Below are positions 24,874-33,109 of a stretch of DNA of 64,000 nt, in pieces. The number at the start of each line of letters is the position of its first letter. Position 1 is the stretch's first letter. The stretch covers positions 1 through 64,000 of the forward strand of contig NZ_AUJX01000011.1 in NCBI RefSeq assembly GCF_000424445.1, given 5' to 3'. The DNA comes from Oribacterium sp. NK2B42. Lineage in GTDB: Bacteria; Bacillota; Clostridia; Lachnospirales; Lachnospiraceae. The translations under genes and the position numbers were made by a program. The notes under the pieces are model-generated. The model was not told the origin of the DNA and made no database searches. It saw nothing but the letters and a program-made list of their open reading frames with translations.

Positions 24874-25956
24874 TCAAAGTAGTTTTTTAACTACAGGAGT
24901 GTGTTTTATTATTAGTGTGATTGTTCCTCCTAATAAAATACTTATAATTATCCATATGAAAGAAACAATCATTGTCGGCATAATAGGTTCCGCATACTTT
25001 TCAATAATAGGATATATTGTCATTTTTAAGCATGGGTCAATGAGATATATTCCCATAGTTAAGGATCCAATAAAACAAACCACTCTTGAAATTCGATTGT
25101 TTTCTAATGCTTTGTAATTAATACATATGTGCTTCACTAAAATAAATATATATATAGCTAAAACATAATCGAACATCTGCACATAGCCTTGTGAATACTT
25201 GCCATATGTTCTAGCATCGACATAAGTACACACGTTCTCCAAAAAAATACATACGAGTGACACCACCCCACCCGTAACTAAATGAATATTCTTAATTCTC
25301 TTAATATCAATAGCATGATCTAAATAGTAGCCAACTATTGGAAAGAAAAAACAATTAACAAAAGCAAAAGGGACTTCCAACTTTGTTGTAAAAATTATAG
25401 GCTTACCGCCTTTATTCTCAATAACAACATTTACAAACGCCAATAAAGATGCATTGATAAAATGTAAAAATATCAACCACCACACCTCGTGGTCAGTTAG
25501 CTTTTTGCAAATTCGTTGCATAAATGGCAGAACCAACAATACTCCTAAGTAGGAATACATATACCAGTATGCATAAGCCCCCCTAATACCATTGGTAATT
25601 AGCATTCTAATATAGTTTCCTACCGAGTAATCAAAATCCCATCCATCACGTATTGCTTCAACATGATTAAGCATAAACATAAGAAATTGAAATATCACTA
25701 TGTCTAAGAAAATCCGCAATGCCCGTTTTTTTAATACTAGATTAATGCTCTCTTCTTTTTCGAATAATAACGCCCCGCTTATCATAAAAAAAAGCGGAAC
25801 ATTTATTCGAGTAAACATTGTTAAACTCATGTACATGAACTGTTTCCAGCCATGAGAAACCTGATACAATGTATATCCAGACAAATGATTAAATATTACC
25901 AATGCACAAGCAAGACACCTTATATACTCAATATAAACTTTCTTCTTTTGCAACAT
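24874..25956 (-). CDS. Membrane acyltransferase (Acyl_transf_3 / WecH-OafA type)
   Basis: 360 residues with about ten membrane helices. The family signature is clear: YIEYIRCLACALVIFNHL (catalytic His in helix 1), NVPLFFMISGALLF, and the Arg-rich turn KKRALRIFLDI. Such enzymes O-acetylate cell-surface sugars using cytoplasmic acetyl-CoA. It lies alone, upstream of an intron, and is one of three acyltransferases in the window. AT-rich compared with the left neighbours. Confidence 0.85.
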   Translation of the reverse strand: MLQKKKVYIEYIRCLACALVIFNHLSGYTLYQVSHGWKQFMYMSLTMFTRINVPLFFMISGALLFEKEESINLVLKKRALRIFLDIVIFQFLMFMLNHVEAIRDGWDFDYSVGNYIRMLITNGIRGAYAYWYMYSYLGVLLVLPFMQRICKKLTDHEVWWLIFLHFINASLLAFVNVVIENKGGKPIIFTTKLEVPFAFVNCFFFPIVGYYLDHAIDIKRIKNIHLVTGGVVSLVCIFLENVCTYVDARTYGKYSQGYVQMFDYVLAIYIFILVKHICINYKALENNRISRVVCFIGSLTMGIYLIDPCLKMTIYPIIEKYAEPIMPTMIVSFIWIIISILLGGTITLIIKHTPVVKKLL

Positions 25957-26080
25957 ATTATTATCTCTTTAACTACACTTTCTGATTCTACCGTTAATCA
26001 TTTCACAAATTTTTTCTTATTCTCTGAATTCTCTTTAATGGGTCGAGTAGACAGGGGGATTGCTCCCTCTGCCCCTCACA

Positions 26081-26115
26081 GAATTCCGGACGTGCGGCTT
26101 TTCCGCATCCGGCTC
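26081..26115 (-). ncRNA. Group II intron domain V
   Basis: A 35-base hairpin on the minus strand: GAGCCGGATGCGGAAAAGCC continuing to GCACGTCCGGAATTC, with the AGC catalytic triad at its base, a GAAA-type loop and the usual bulge. The following arm to 26043 is domain VI, and it ends in ACTCGAC at the intron boundary. Confidence 0.8.
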
Positions 26116-26139
26116 TTTACGAAACTAATCATTCGTGTA

Positions 26140-27043
26140 TCACTGCGCATAGATACTTACGTATATTTTCGCTTTGGCTAAAGGGTAGCAGGAGTCAAGC
26201 ATATGTAAGAAACTATTCCATGAATAGCTTTTCTTCTGACTTCTTCTGTTGAGCCAATAAAATAGACTCTTAACAACCTCATACCTAAAAGATTTAATAC
26301 TTCGCAAGTTGTCTGTAATCCCGTAGTAATGAAAGTAACCAACCAAGATTTCGTTCAATTTCTTCACGATGTCCTTAGTCTTGAGTAATCGCATCTCGCC
26401 AATCTTTCTATGGATTTCCTTCAGCTTCTTGCTGAATTTCTTCCTGCTGGTTTTCCTCTTAACTCTGAACTTTCCGTTCTTGCTTTTGGAACAGTAGTGT
26501 GTAAAGCCCAAGAAAGTAAAAGTTTCCGGTTTTGTTCCTCGATTACGGCAGTTGTCCTCCGCAAATTTTCCAAACTCAATCAGACGGCTTTTCTCTTCCT
26601 CGAGACATAGTCCAAAGTTTCCCATCCTACGTTTCAGTCGCTCATAAAATTTCTCAGCTTCATCCTTGTGCTGAAAACAAACTACAAAGTCATCAGCATA
26701 GACTATGATACCGCTGTATCCTCTCAACTTCGGCTGTATTCTCTCCTTGAACCACCATAGCAAAACATAATGCATATAAATCAGTGAAATCAACAAGGTT
26801 TGCATCCAGATTTCTACCGTAATCCTCTTTGGTTATCCCATCGATACCTACGGCTTTTTCTCCGTCCATCATCATGTGGAAATCCCTTAGGAAATTGACA
26901 TCAATCAAATGTCCGATGGATGTAAACACCATCTTAGGATTTTGCGCAGATAATTCCGCTATTCTCGCCAATTTCGTTTCCATTTGTTTTCTCTTCTTTC
27001 TTCCATCTCTGTGTATGGAGAAGCACACCTCTGCGTGTAGCAA
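26140..27043 (-). pseudogene. Group II intron reverse transcriptase/maturase, deleted and frameshifted
   Basis: The N-terminal piece (KRKQMETKLARIAELSAQNP, GIDGITKEDYGRNLDANL) reaches RT domain 0-1, then the frame shifts and continues at IYMHYVLLWWFKERIQPKL with the YADD catalytic motif (VYADDFVVCF), the thumb/X domain (TFLGFTHYCSKS, RVKRKTSRKKFSK) and the end PLAKAKIYVSIYAQ. About 190 residues holding RT blocks 1-4 are missing at the junction near 26,790. The open downstream frame from 26805 still has YADD but no fingers, so no active enzyme is expected. Confidence 0.85.
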
Positions 27044-27614
27044 ATGTTTCCTCTTTGATATTGTCTCGCAGGTCAGGGCTGTGAGGAACAGCCCACTCTC
27101 GACTTCCCTCCGGTATTTATGTGTTCATACCTTCATCGGTACTATTCGGACCTCGACTACCTATAGACCATTTACCGTTCTCCCTTTTTGGTCGTTCGAT
27201 ATTCCATCCCCTCACACTAGGAACGGAGTCTATGGGTTCTCCCCTGTTGACACTCCTTCTTTGTATTACATGAATAGCTCCTTCCGACACCGCCAAAGCA
27301 TCTGCCATCTCGCCATAACGAAGGCAGATATATCGACTTCCGTACTGTCAACTACGTCGTCCTTTGGATTTATAGTCTTTCGGTGCTCAATCACTATCCC
27401 TGCAACCATGCTGTCTACGCTTCGTGTAGCACGTTACCATGCCACACACAAGACTCGCTTCCGATGCTGCGACTTACAGCTTATCGGGCGGACGTTTACA
27501 ATCCGCTATATGAAGCGCCCTTAGCAGGGCGCACTGACAGGCACCAATGTTGTCAAATTATGCTCAAAACCCCTTGAAATTACTTGATTTTTTAAATTTA
27601 ATATCGTAGCTATC

Positions 27615-27649
27615 AACCCTGAAGCTTTTGCTCTGGGGTTTTTTCTTTT
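27615..27649 (+). terminator. Terminator-like hairpin left of the IS4-type element
   Basis: AACCC and GGGTT with AGC/GCT around a TTTT loop are followed by TTTTCTTTTC on the plus strand. It would stop transcripts entering the element from the left. Confidence 0.45.
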
Positions 27650-27710
27650 CTCATAGAAATTTAATATTTCATACTTTCATAAAGCACTTGACAAATACAC
27701 CAAAACCTGC

Positions 27711-27756
27711 GGCCGCTTTCGCTACTTATCGTATTTTAGAAGTAGCGAAATCGGCC
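27711..27756 (+). promoter_or_regulatory. Long hairpin upstream of the IS4-type transposase
   Basis: GGCCGCTTTCGCTACTT pairs with AAGTAGCGAAATCGGCC, 16 of 17 positions, around a 12-base loop, 70 bases before the transposase ATG. Its strength suggests it shields the transposase from outside transcription or forms part of the IS end. Confidence 0.6.
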
Positions 27757-27826
27757 AATCAGATAAGGCATATGTTTAGTCTCCGTTGTGAGACATCACA
27801 ACTTCTTTTCTGATTGGAGGTGCTTT

Positions 27827-29134
27827 ATGCAAAAGCTCGATATCTGTAAACTGATTGTTTCTTCGGTCACGGAGCTGATCTCCTCACCGGAAACACTTGA
27901 AGCCTACAGAGCTTCGAAGTTCTTCGTCCGGAAGCGCAAGCTTTCAATGCTAAATATGATCTACTTCCTGCTCTATAACGGCAAGAGTGCACTGCAAGGC
28001 AGCATCTCGGATGTCCGGGATATGCTTTGCAATGTGACTTCATTCCCGACAAAAGTCACCAAACAGGCCATATCCCGTGCCAGAAAAGGGATCAGCTATA
28101 TGCTGTTCCTCGAACTGTTCTCCCTCTCCTCAAAAATCTTTTATGCCAATCTTAAAGAGAGGAAGCTGTGCCATAAATACCACATTTTCGCCATTGATGG
28201 TTCGAAAACGGAACTCCCAAATTCCAAAGATAACTTCGACCACTTTGGCGAAATGTTCGATCATCATAATACAGACCGTAAGTTCACTCAAGCACTTACT
28301 TCAATAGTTTATGACGTACTTGATGATTATATCATTCATGCCACGTTCTCACGTTACCTTGCTTCCGAGAGATCACAGGCTTTACTTCACATGAAAGAAC
28401 TGGAGGAACTTGATATCTACAATGAATCCATCATCATATTCGACCGGGGTTATTATTCCGAGAATATGTTCCGTTACTGTGTAGAACACGGTCATATTTG
28501 TGTGATGCGGCTCAAGCAGTCCCTCTGTATTGCTAAAAACCTTAAGCCTTCTAAATCTGATGCTTACGAAGGATTCGACACTTTGCATGGTGATCCGGAT
28601 GAAGGAACTGACGATATCCGTGTGCGCGTAATCGCTGTTAAGCTGGATACCGGCGAGATTGAATACCTTGCCACAAACATCTTCGACGAAGAGATCACTC
28701 CAACGATGTTCCGTGAGCTTTATTTTCTGCGTTGGACCTGCGAGAAAAAGTATTACGAGCTCAAAATCACCAGTCTGCTTGAAGAATTTTCTTCAGCTAC
28801 ACCTAATTCCATGATGCAGGAATTTTTCATAACACTCCTTTTGACAAATCTTTCAGCACTTGTCAAAGCCGATGCTGATAAAGAGATAAAAAATAAAAAC
28901 AGACCGAAAAATAAATTCAATTATCAAGCAAACAGAACATTTATAATCGGCAGGATGAGAACACTCTTCATCAAACTTGTTGTTGGTATTTCTGAGATGT
29001 CCGACCTCGATATACTCCTCGATGATGCCACTCACTCAAAATCCCAGATTCAACCCAGAAGGAAATACAAACGTGATAAGAAAATAGGTAAACTCCGCAA
29101 ACACATGAGAAATAGGAAAACAATGCCTACATAA
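27827..29134 (+). CDS. IS4-family DDE transposase
   Basis: 435 residues from an ATG preceded by GGAGG at six bases. The catalytic triad is visible: FAIDGSKTELP near residue 120, IIIFDRGYYS near 205, and the YREK-type signature YFLRWTCEKKYYELKITSLLE near 310 with Glu and Lys in register. The C-terminal tail is basic (QIQPRRKYKRDKKIGKLRKH). The frame is intact, so the enzyme may be active. Confidence 0.88.
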   Translation: MQKLDICKLIVSSVTELISSPETLEAYRASKFFVRKRKLSMLNMIYFLLYNGKSALQGSISDVRDMLCNVTSFPTKVTKQAISRARKGISYMLFLELFSLSSKIFYANLKERKLCHKYHIFAIDGSKTELPNSKDNFDHFGEMFDHHNTDRKFTQALTSIVYDVLDDYIIHATFSRYLASERSQALLHMKELEELDIYNESIIIFDRGYYSENMFRYCVEHGHICVMRLKQSLCIAKNLKPSKSDAYEGFDTLHGDPDEGTDDIRVRVIAVKLDTGEIEYLATNIFDEEITPTMFRELYFLRWTCEKKYYELKITSLLEEFSSATPNSMMQEFFITLLLTNLSALVKADADKEIKNKNRPKNKFNYQANRTFIIGRMRTLFIKLVVGISEMSDLDILLDDATHSKSQIQPRRKYKRDKKIGKLRKHMRNRKTMPT

Positions 29135-29341
29135 GTTGCTCTTTTTTATACTGTTACATAAATCTAAACACACCCATGGTCTGGAACCTTACTTTATCGA
29201 AAGGTTTATTTAGTGTACCCTTTTTTCGTTCCTCTACATAAAAATCACTCTGTTTGTATAACCTCATAGATTTCAGTATACTAAGTTTATGTAATGTCAA
29301 TTTGAATGAATCTTAATTTGACCTAAACTGTACCACATTGA

Positions 29342-29359
29342 TACACGGTACCAATGTGC
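29342..29359. repeat. 18-bp motif identical to 12367-12384
   Basis: TACACGGTACCAATGTGC is found here and directly at the IS remnant border at 12367. It is related to the GGCACCAATGT repeats at the intron borders. See findings. Confidence 0.6.
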
Positions 29360-29375
29360 TCGAGGGTCACATCCT

Positions 29376-30092
29376 TCAGTTTGTCTTTTCTTTCATATGA
29401 ATCTGCTTTGCCATAAGTAAATCATTTACAGAATCAACTTCCGTCCAATCATAGTTTGAAATATCCTTATAGTAGAGTCTGAAATCATGCTTGAAGATCA
29501 GCTGTACCAAAGCATTCTCATACCACTGATCATAAAAGCCTTCCTCAACCATGCTTTCAAGTTCAGTTCTCATCAATAATGAGCTATCATGATCCAGTTT
29601 TGTGACCCCTGCATATTCTCCAAAATATGATGTGAGATCCTTGCTCATAACAAGCACCTGATCACCGGATACTTCTACATTGTAATCTCCGTCAGTCTTG
29701 ATAGAACTGTCAACAAGGACTGTAGCTCTATCAACAGGCTTACACAAAACATCTCTTATCAGCTCATCTTCCATAACGATATCACCATCAATAAGAACGA
29801 TATTATCAGCATCCATATGCTCCCTTGCAAACCAAAGAGAGGCAATGGAATTTGTGGCTTCATAAAACGGATTATAAACAAACGTCACTCCCGATACTTG
29901 TTCCTCTATCGCCCTGTGCATATGCCCTGTTACAATTACAATATCTGCTTCACTATCATGCTTTTTAATTAGAGCAACCATCCTCTGAAGAAGTGTCGTA
30001 TCCTCATCAAGTTTATACATTGACTTAGGATGCTTTAGCGTAAGGGGTTGCAAACGTGTTCCTTTTCCAGCTACCATAAAAATATACTTCAT
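29376..30092 (-). CDS. Sugar-phosphate/choline-phosphate nucleotidyltransferase (LicC-like)
   Basis: 238 residues of the NTP_transferase fold. FMVAGKGTRLQPLT (residues 5-18) is a variant of the GxGxRL nucleotide-binding loop, KHPKSMYKL supplies the conserved Lys, and NIVLIDGDIVM near 100 holds the metal-binding Asp. Length and the TNSIASLWFA stretch are like LicC-type CTP:phosphocholine cytidylyltransferases. Its ATG overlaps the DUF2284 gene (ATGA). It is the last gene of the LicD block and would activate the phospho-substituent; the substrate is inferred from context. Confidence 0.75.
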   Translation of the reverse strand: MKYIFMVAGKGTRLQPLTLKHPKSMYKLDEDTTLLQRMVALIKKHDSEADIVIVTGHMHRAIEEQVSGVTFVYNPFYEATNSIASLWFAREHMDADNIVLIDGDIVMEDELIRDVLCKPVDRATVLVDSSIKTDGDYNVEVSGDQVLVMSKDLTSYFGEYAGVTKLDHDSSLLMRTELESMVEEGFYDQWYENALVQLIFKHDFRLYYKDISNYDWTEVDSVNDLLMAKQIHMKEKTN

Positions 30093-30667
30093 ATGTCATA
30101 CCCCCCCATTTTAGTTTCGGCGTTCTGCCACATAATAAGTCCAAGTCTCATTAGTTTCTCCTCCGTTGGAAATGTTATATCTATTCCAAACTTCTTTGCT
30201 GTTTTAACTATGTTCACTCCAGTTGCTTCCAATGGGCTGCGCGACATATACGGATTATTGCATCTGTCTTTCCCACAGCCACCCTTACAAAGTTTGCATG
30301 ATCCAGCCCCAAAGGAAATAGCAGTCGACATGTTGTGGTTATAGAACCACTTTTCGAGCTGTAAAAGCGTTTTATGAAGAGTAACACTTGATTCAGTCCT
30401 GATACTCTCAAATTGAACCTTGTCCTTCACATCGAAAGTGAACCATACAAATAGTCCATCATCATACTCCCCGAACATTCTTGGATAATCAATGTCTGGA
30501 AGATTAGGAGGACATCTCCAATTCCGCCCATATTTGCCACAATAGAAGCAGTTCATCTTCACGCATTCCTCAAATACAGCCTCCTGGGGAATCATAAAAC
30601 TCGCCTCAGCTGAAGGAGCTATTTCATGAAGATATGATAACAGGTTGTCTTTATCTTGTTGCTCCAT
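30089..30667 (-). CDS. DUF2284 predicted metal-binding protein
   Basis: 192 residues rich in cysteine: CVKMNCFYCGKYGRNWRCPP near residue 30 and GAGSCKLCKGGCGKDRCNNP near 130, the arrangement of DUF2284 proteins, probably for an Fe-S cluster or zinc. PYMSRSPLEATGVNIVKTAKKF matches the C-terminal signature. The family has no firm biochemical role. Here it is translationally coupled to a nucleotidyltransferase and follows an aminotransferase, which is not its usual surrounding and hints at a redox or sensing job in this pathway. Confidence 0.8.
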   Translation of the reverse strand: MEQQDKDNLLSYLHEIAPSAEASFMIPQEAVFEECVKMNCFYCGKYGRNWRCPPNLPDIDYPRMFGEYDDGLFVWFTFDVKDKVQFESIRTESSVTLHKTLLQLEKWFYNHNMSTAISFGAGSCKLCKGGCGKDRCNNPYMSRSPLEATGVNIVKTAKKFGIDITFPTEEKLMRLGLIMWQNAETKMGGYDI

Positions 30668-30673
30668 ACATTC

Positions 30674-31741
30674 TTATCCTACCTTATCGAGGTCTATCAA
30701 AGCATCAATGAAACGTTGCATGTACTCTTTTTCACCAGTTGAAACTCTCAAGCATTTTCCATATTCGCCGAGGTTATTATAAGATTTAACAAGAATCTTC
30801 TTTTTCTCATACATTAGAGAAACGATTGCATCTGCATCAAGACACTTAGGCTTTACAAAGATGAAGTTACCTTCTTGAGCACTGACAATGTAACCATTTT
30901 TCTTAAGCGTATCAATAAGATACTGTTTTCCATCAAGCTGCTTTTTGATTAGAGAATCCAAGAATCCTTCCTTCTCGAGAATCCTTTGTGCAAAAAGCAT
31001 AGCTACTGCATTTGTGTTATGCGGCGTACATAGATGACTTACAGTCTTAACATCTTCTGGCTGTCCGACTACATAACCCAGACGAAGGCCTGCTAATGAA
31101 AACAACTTAGAGAATGTACGTACTATGAATACATGAGGATTCTCCAAAGCTGCCTTTATAAACGTATTGTTATAGAAATACATATATGCTTCATCGATCA
31201 TCACAGTTATCTGATGCTCTTTTGCTGCAGCCAGTATTCTTTCAAACTCCTCATTTGAATAAGCATTACCAATAGGATTATTAGGATTCAGCAAAATCAG
31301 AAGCTGAGTGTTATCTGAAATAGAATCAATGATAGAATCTACTGAAATGGTCAAATCCTCATTATATTTTACTGGCTTAAAAACTCGGCCATACATTTTT
31401 GCATAAACTTCATACATCGCATAAGAAGGGGTTACTCCTACAATCTCTCCACCAACATTTGTGTAGGCTTCGATGATGTGTCTTACTCCTTCTGATGAGC
31501 CGTTCACAAGGCAGATGTTTTCTCTCTTTATTCCAAGGAAATTAGCCAAGCAAGTCTCAAATGGTTCTGTTTCCGGGTACTGCGAAACAAGTCCCGGTGT
31601 TACTTCTGAAATAACTTCATTCACGAAATCCTCCGGAAGTCCTCCCGGATTCTCATTCAGGTCCAATCGAAGAAACGCTTTTCTATTATTCTGGTAAGTA
31701 ATTCTCTCCAGATTCTTAATATTTTCATCAATGTAATACAT
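30674..31741 (-). CDS. HisC/CobD-like PLP-dependent aminotransferase or decarboxylase
   Basis: 355 residues of fold-type I: LRLDLNENPGGLPEDF near residue 25, NGSSEGVRHII near 80, LLNPNNPIGNAYS near 155, IDEAYMYFY near 185 and the PLP lysine in RTFSKLFSLAGLRLGYV near 215. This subgroup holds histidinol-phosphate aminotransferase and L-threonine-phosphate decarboxylase. With no other his or cob genes near, and LicD, TagD and LicC relatives around it, it more likely makes an amino-alcohol or amino-sugar phosphate for surface decoration. A C-terminal fragment of a second copy survives at 34460. Confidence 0.8.
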   Translation of the reverse strand: MYYIDENIKNLERITYQNNRKAFLRLDLNENPGGLPEDFVNEVISEVTPGLVSQYPETEPFETCLANFLGIKRENICLVNGSSEGVRHIIEAYTNVGGEIVGVTPSYAMYEVYAKMYGRVFKPVKYNEDLTISVDSIIDSISDNTQLLILLNPNNPIGNAYSNEEFERILAAAKEHQITVMIDEAYMYFYNNTFIKAALENPHVFIVRTFSKLFSLAGLRLGYVVGQPEDVKTVSHLCTPHNTNAVAMLFAQRILEKEGFLDSLIKKQLDGKQYLIDTLKKNGYIVSAQEGNFIFVKPKCLDADAIVSLMYEKKKILVKSYNNLGEYGKCLRVSTGEKEYMQRFIDALIDLDKVG

Positions 31742-31757
31742 AGCTTTTATCCTCCAA

Positions 31758-33095
31758 TTATTTTAGTTCGATATTATTTTCGACATAGAACTTCTCCATA
31801 ATCTGGGCTATGGAGCATGATACGTTTTGGTCAATATAAGAGTTATTTCCGCCTCTTTGGATTGCCTTCACAAAAGCAACAATTTCATAACGAATACCCT
31901 CACCATCAAGCTGATAAAAATATCGCCTATTATTCTCAGGGTTCTCATACCGAACCTCAAAATAATCTGTTTTCCACCATGGTGCCGGAACATACACATA
32001 TCCATCCGTACCAGCTACAACAAGTTCACCTTCTGCTTTCACACCTCTTCCAACCTTTACTGTGGCCGTAGCGGATTCATAAACGAAATCTATCTTTGTG
32101 AAAGCGTCCAGTTTTATTTGTTTATCAGTGAACAGGCTGATAAGTCTTATATCCTTATAGTTAGTTCCAAGAATTTGAAAGACCGGAAGAAGTGCTGTCG
32201 GTCCCCAAGCCGTGATACTGTTCCAGACCTCTCCCTTGTTTGTTTCAATGTCATACAAACTTGTACACACCGCATCTACAGATACAACTTTTCCGATCTT
32301 TCCACTTTTTATCAGAAGAAGTAAGCGATTATATGCCATAGCATACGCAGTCTTTACCGCTTCCATCAGGATGAGTTGCCTCTCCTCTGCAATAGCGAAC
32401 AGTTCCTCACACTCGCTTTTAGATAATGTTATTGGAGCTTCAACGAGAACATGTTTCCCCGATGAGAGAGCCTTCTTAATCTGCTGATAATGATCCTGCG
32501 GCTGCGATATAAGATAGACGGCATCGCAGGCACTTAAGAGTTCCTCAAAATTATCAGTAATGTAGGGCACCTTCGTGGACATCGTTTCTTGGAGGGATCT
32601 ATTTGTCGTACAAAGTCCAGCCACATCTGCTCCATTAACGAAAATAAATTCATCACAGTACTTATTGAGAATCCTTGATTCCGTGTTGCCTACAAGTCCG
32701 ATTCTGATCTCTCGTTCCTTACTTCTTATCTCCGTGCTTGAAACACCTTGTGTTCGATCTAAGTAGACTACTTTACAATACTCATTAAGATAATCAAACT
32801 TTCCCACCCAGTCAGAGCCGACAGTAAAGATATCAATATCGTAGCGCCTTATATCGTCTATCTTCTGTCCCTCGTACTCTTCCACAATGATTTCATCAGC
32901 AAGGCCAGTGTCTCTCACTGCCTGGATGCGTTCGGTAAGCGTCTGTTGATTATTGATTTTTCCTCGTGTCTGGTCATAATCATCTGAAGTCACTCCCACA
33001 ATCAGATAATCGCCCAACTCCTTAGCGCGTTCCAACAGTCTGATGTGACCATAATGGAGCATATCATATGTTCCATACGTTATTACTTTTGTCAT
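31758..33095 (-). CDS. Fusion: TagD-like cytidylyltransferase plus Gfo/Idh/MocA oxidoreductase-like domain
   Basis: 445 residues. The first 130 follow glycerol-3-phosphate cytidylyltransferase: TYGTYDMLHYGHIRLLERAK (HxGH), YDIDIFTVGSDWVGKFDYL and RTQGVSSTEIRSKE. The remainder has the NAD-dependent Gfo/Idh/MocA layout: IRIGLVGNTESRIL, DAVYLISQPQDHYQQIKKAL and HVLVEAPITLS, but the usual EKP is EAP, so the catalytic lysine is missing, and the glycine loop is weak. It may therefore bind a sugar without oxidising it. It lies between LicD and aminotransferase genes. Confidence 0.8.
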   Translation of the reverse strand: MTKVITYGTYDMLHYGHIRLLERAKELGDYLIVGVTSDDYDQTRGKINNQQTLTERIQAVRDTGLADEIIVEEYEGQKIDDIRRYDIDIFTVGSDWVGKFDYLNEYCKVVYLDRTQGVSSTEIRSKEREIRIGLVGNTESRILNKYCDEFIFVNGADVAGLCTTNRSLQETMSTKVPYITDNFEELLSACDAVYLISQPQDHYQQIKKALSSGKHVLVEAPITLSKSECEELFAIAEERQLILMEAVKTAYAMAYNRLLLLIKSGKIGKVVSVDAVCTSLYDIETNKGEVWNSITAWGPTALLPVFQILGTNYKDIRLISLFTDKQIKLDAFTKIDFVYESATATVKVGRGVKAEGELVVAGTDGYVYVPAPWWKTDYFEVRYENPENNRRYFYQLDGEGIRYEIVAFVKAIQRGGNNSYIDQNVSCSIAQIMEKFYVENNIELK

Positions 33096-33109
33096 TTGTG
33101 ATGTACCGC

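Larger units (their letters stand above)
26042..27534 (-). mobile_element. Group II intron with internally deleted maturase gene
   Basis: On the minus strand the element starts GTGCGCCCTGCTAAGGGCGC at 27534 and ends CTACTCGAC near 26043. Domain I sequence matches the copy at 6572-6990. A reverse-transcriptase/maturase gene follows in domain IV and a standard domain V and VI close the 3' end. The maturase lacks roughly 190 residues, so the intron RNA might splice if helped but cannot spread alone. The 5' exon is ACATTGGTGCCTGTCA and the 3' exon begins CC, reconstituting the repeat seen at 24125. Confidence 0.85.
27549..29341 (+). mobile_element. IS4-type insertion sequence (boundaries uncertain)
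   Basis: The unit contains terminator, hairpin and an intact IS4-family transposase. I could not find convincing terminal inverted repeats. The given borders are the intron's exon motif on the left and the TACACGGTACCAATGTGC motif that starts at 29342 on the right. It is the only plus-strand element in the window. Confidence 0.4.
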
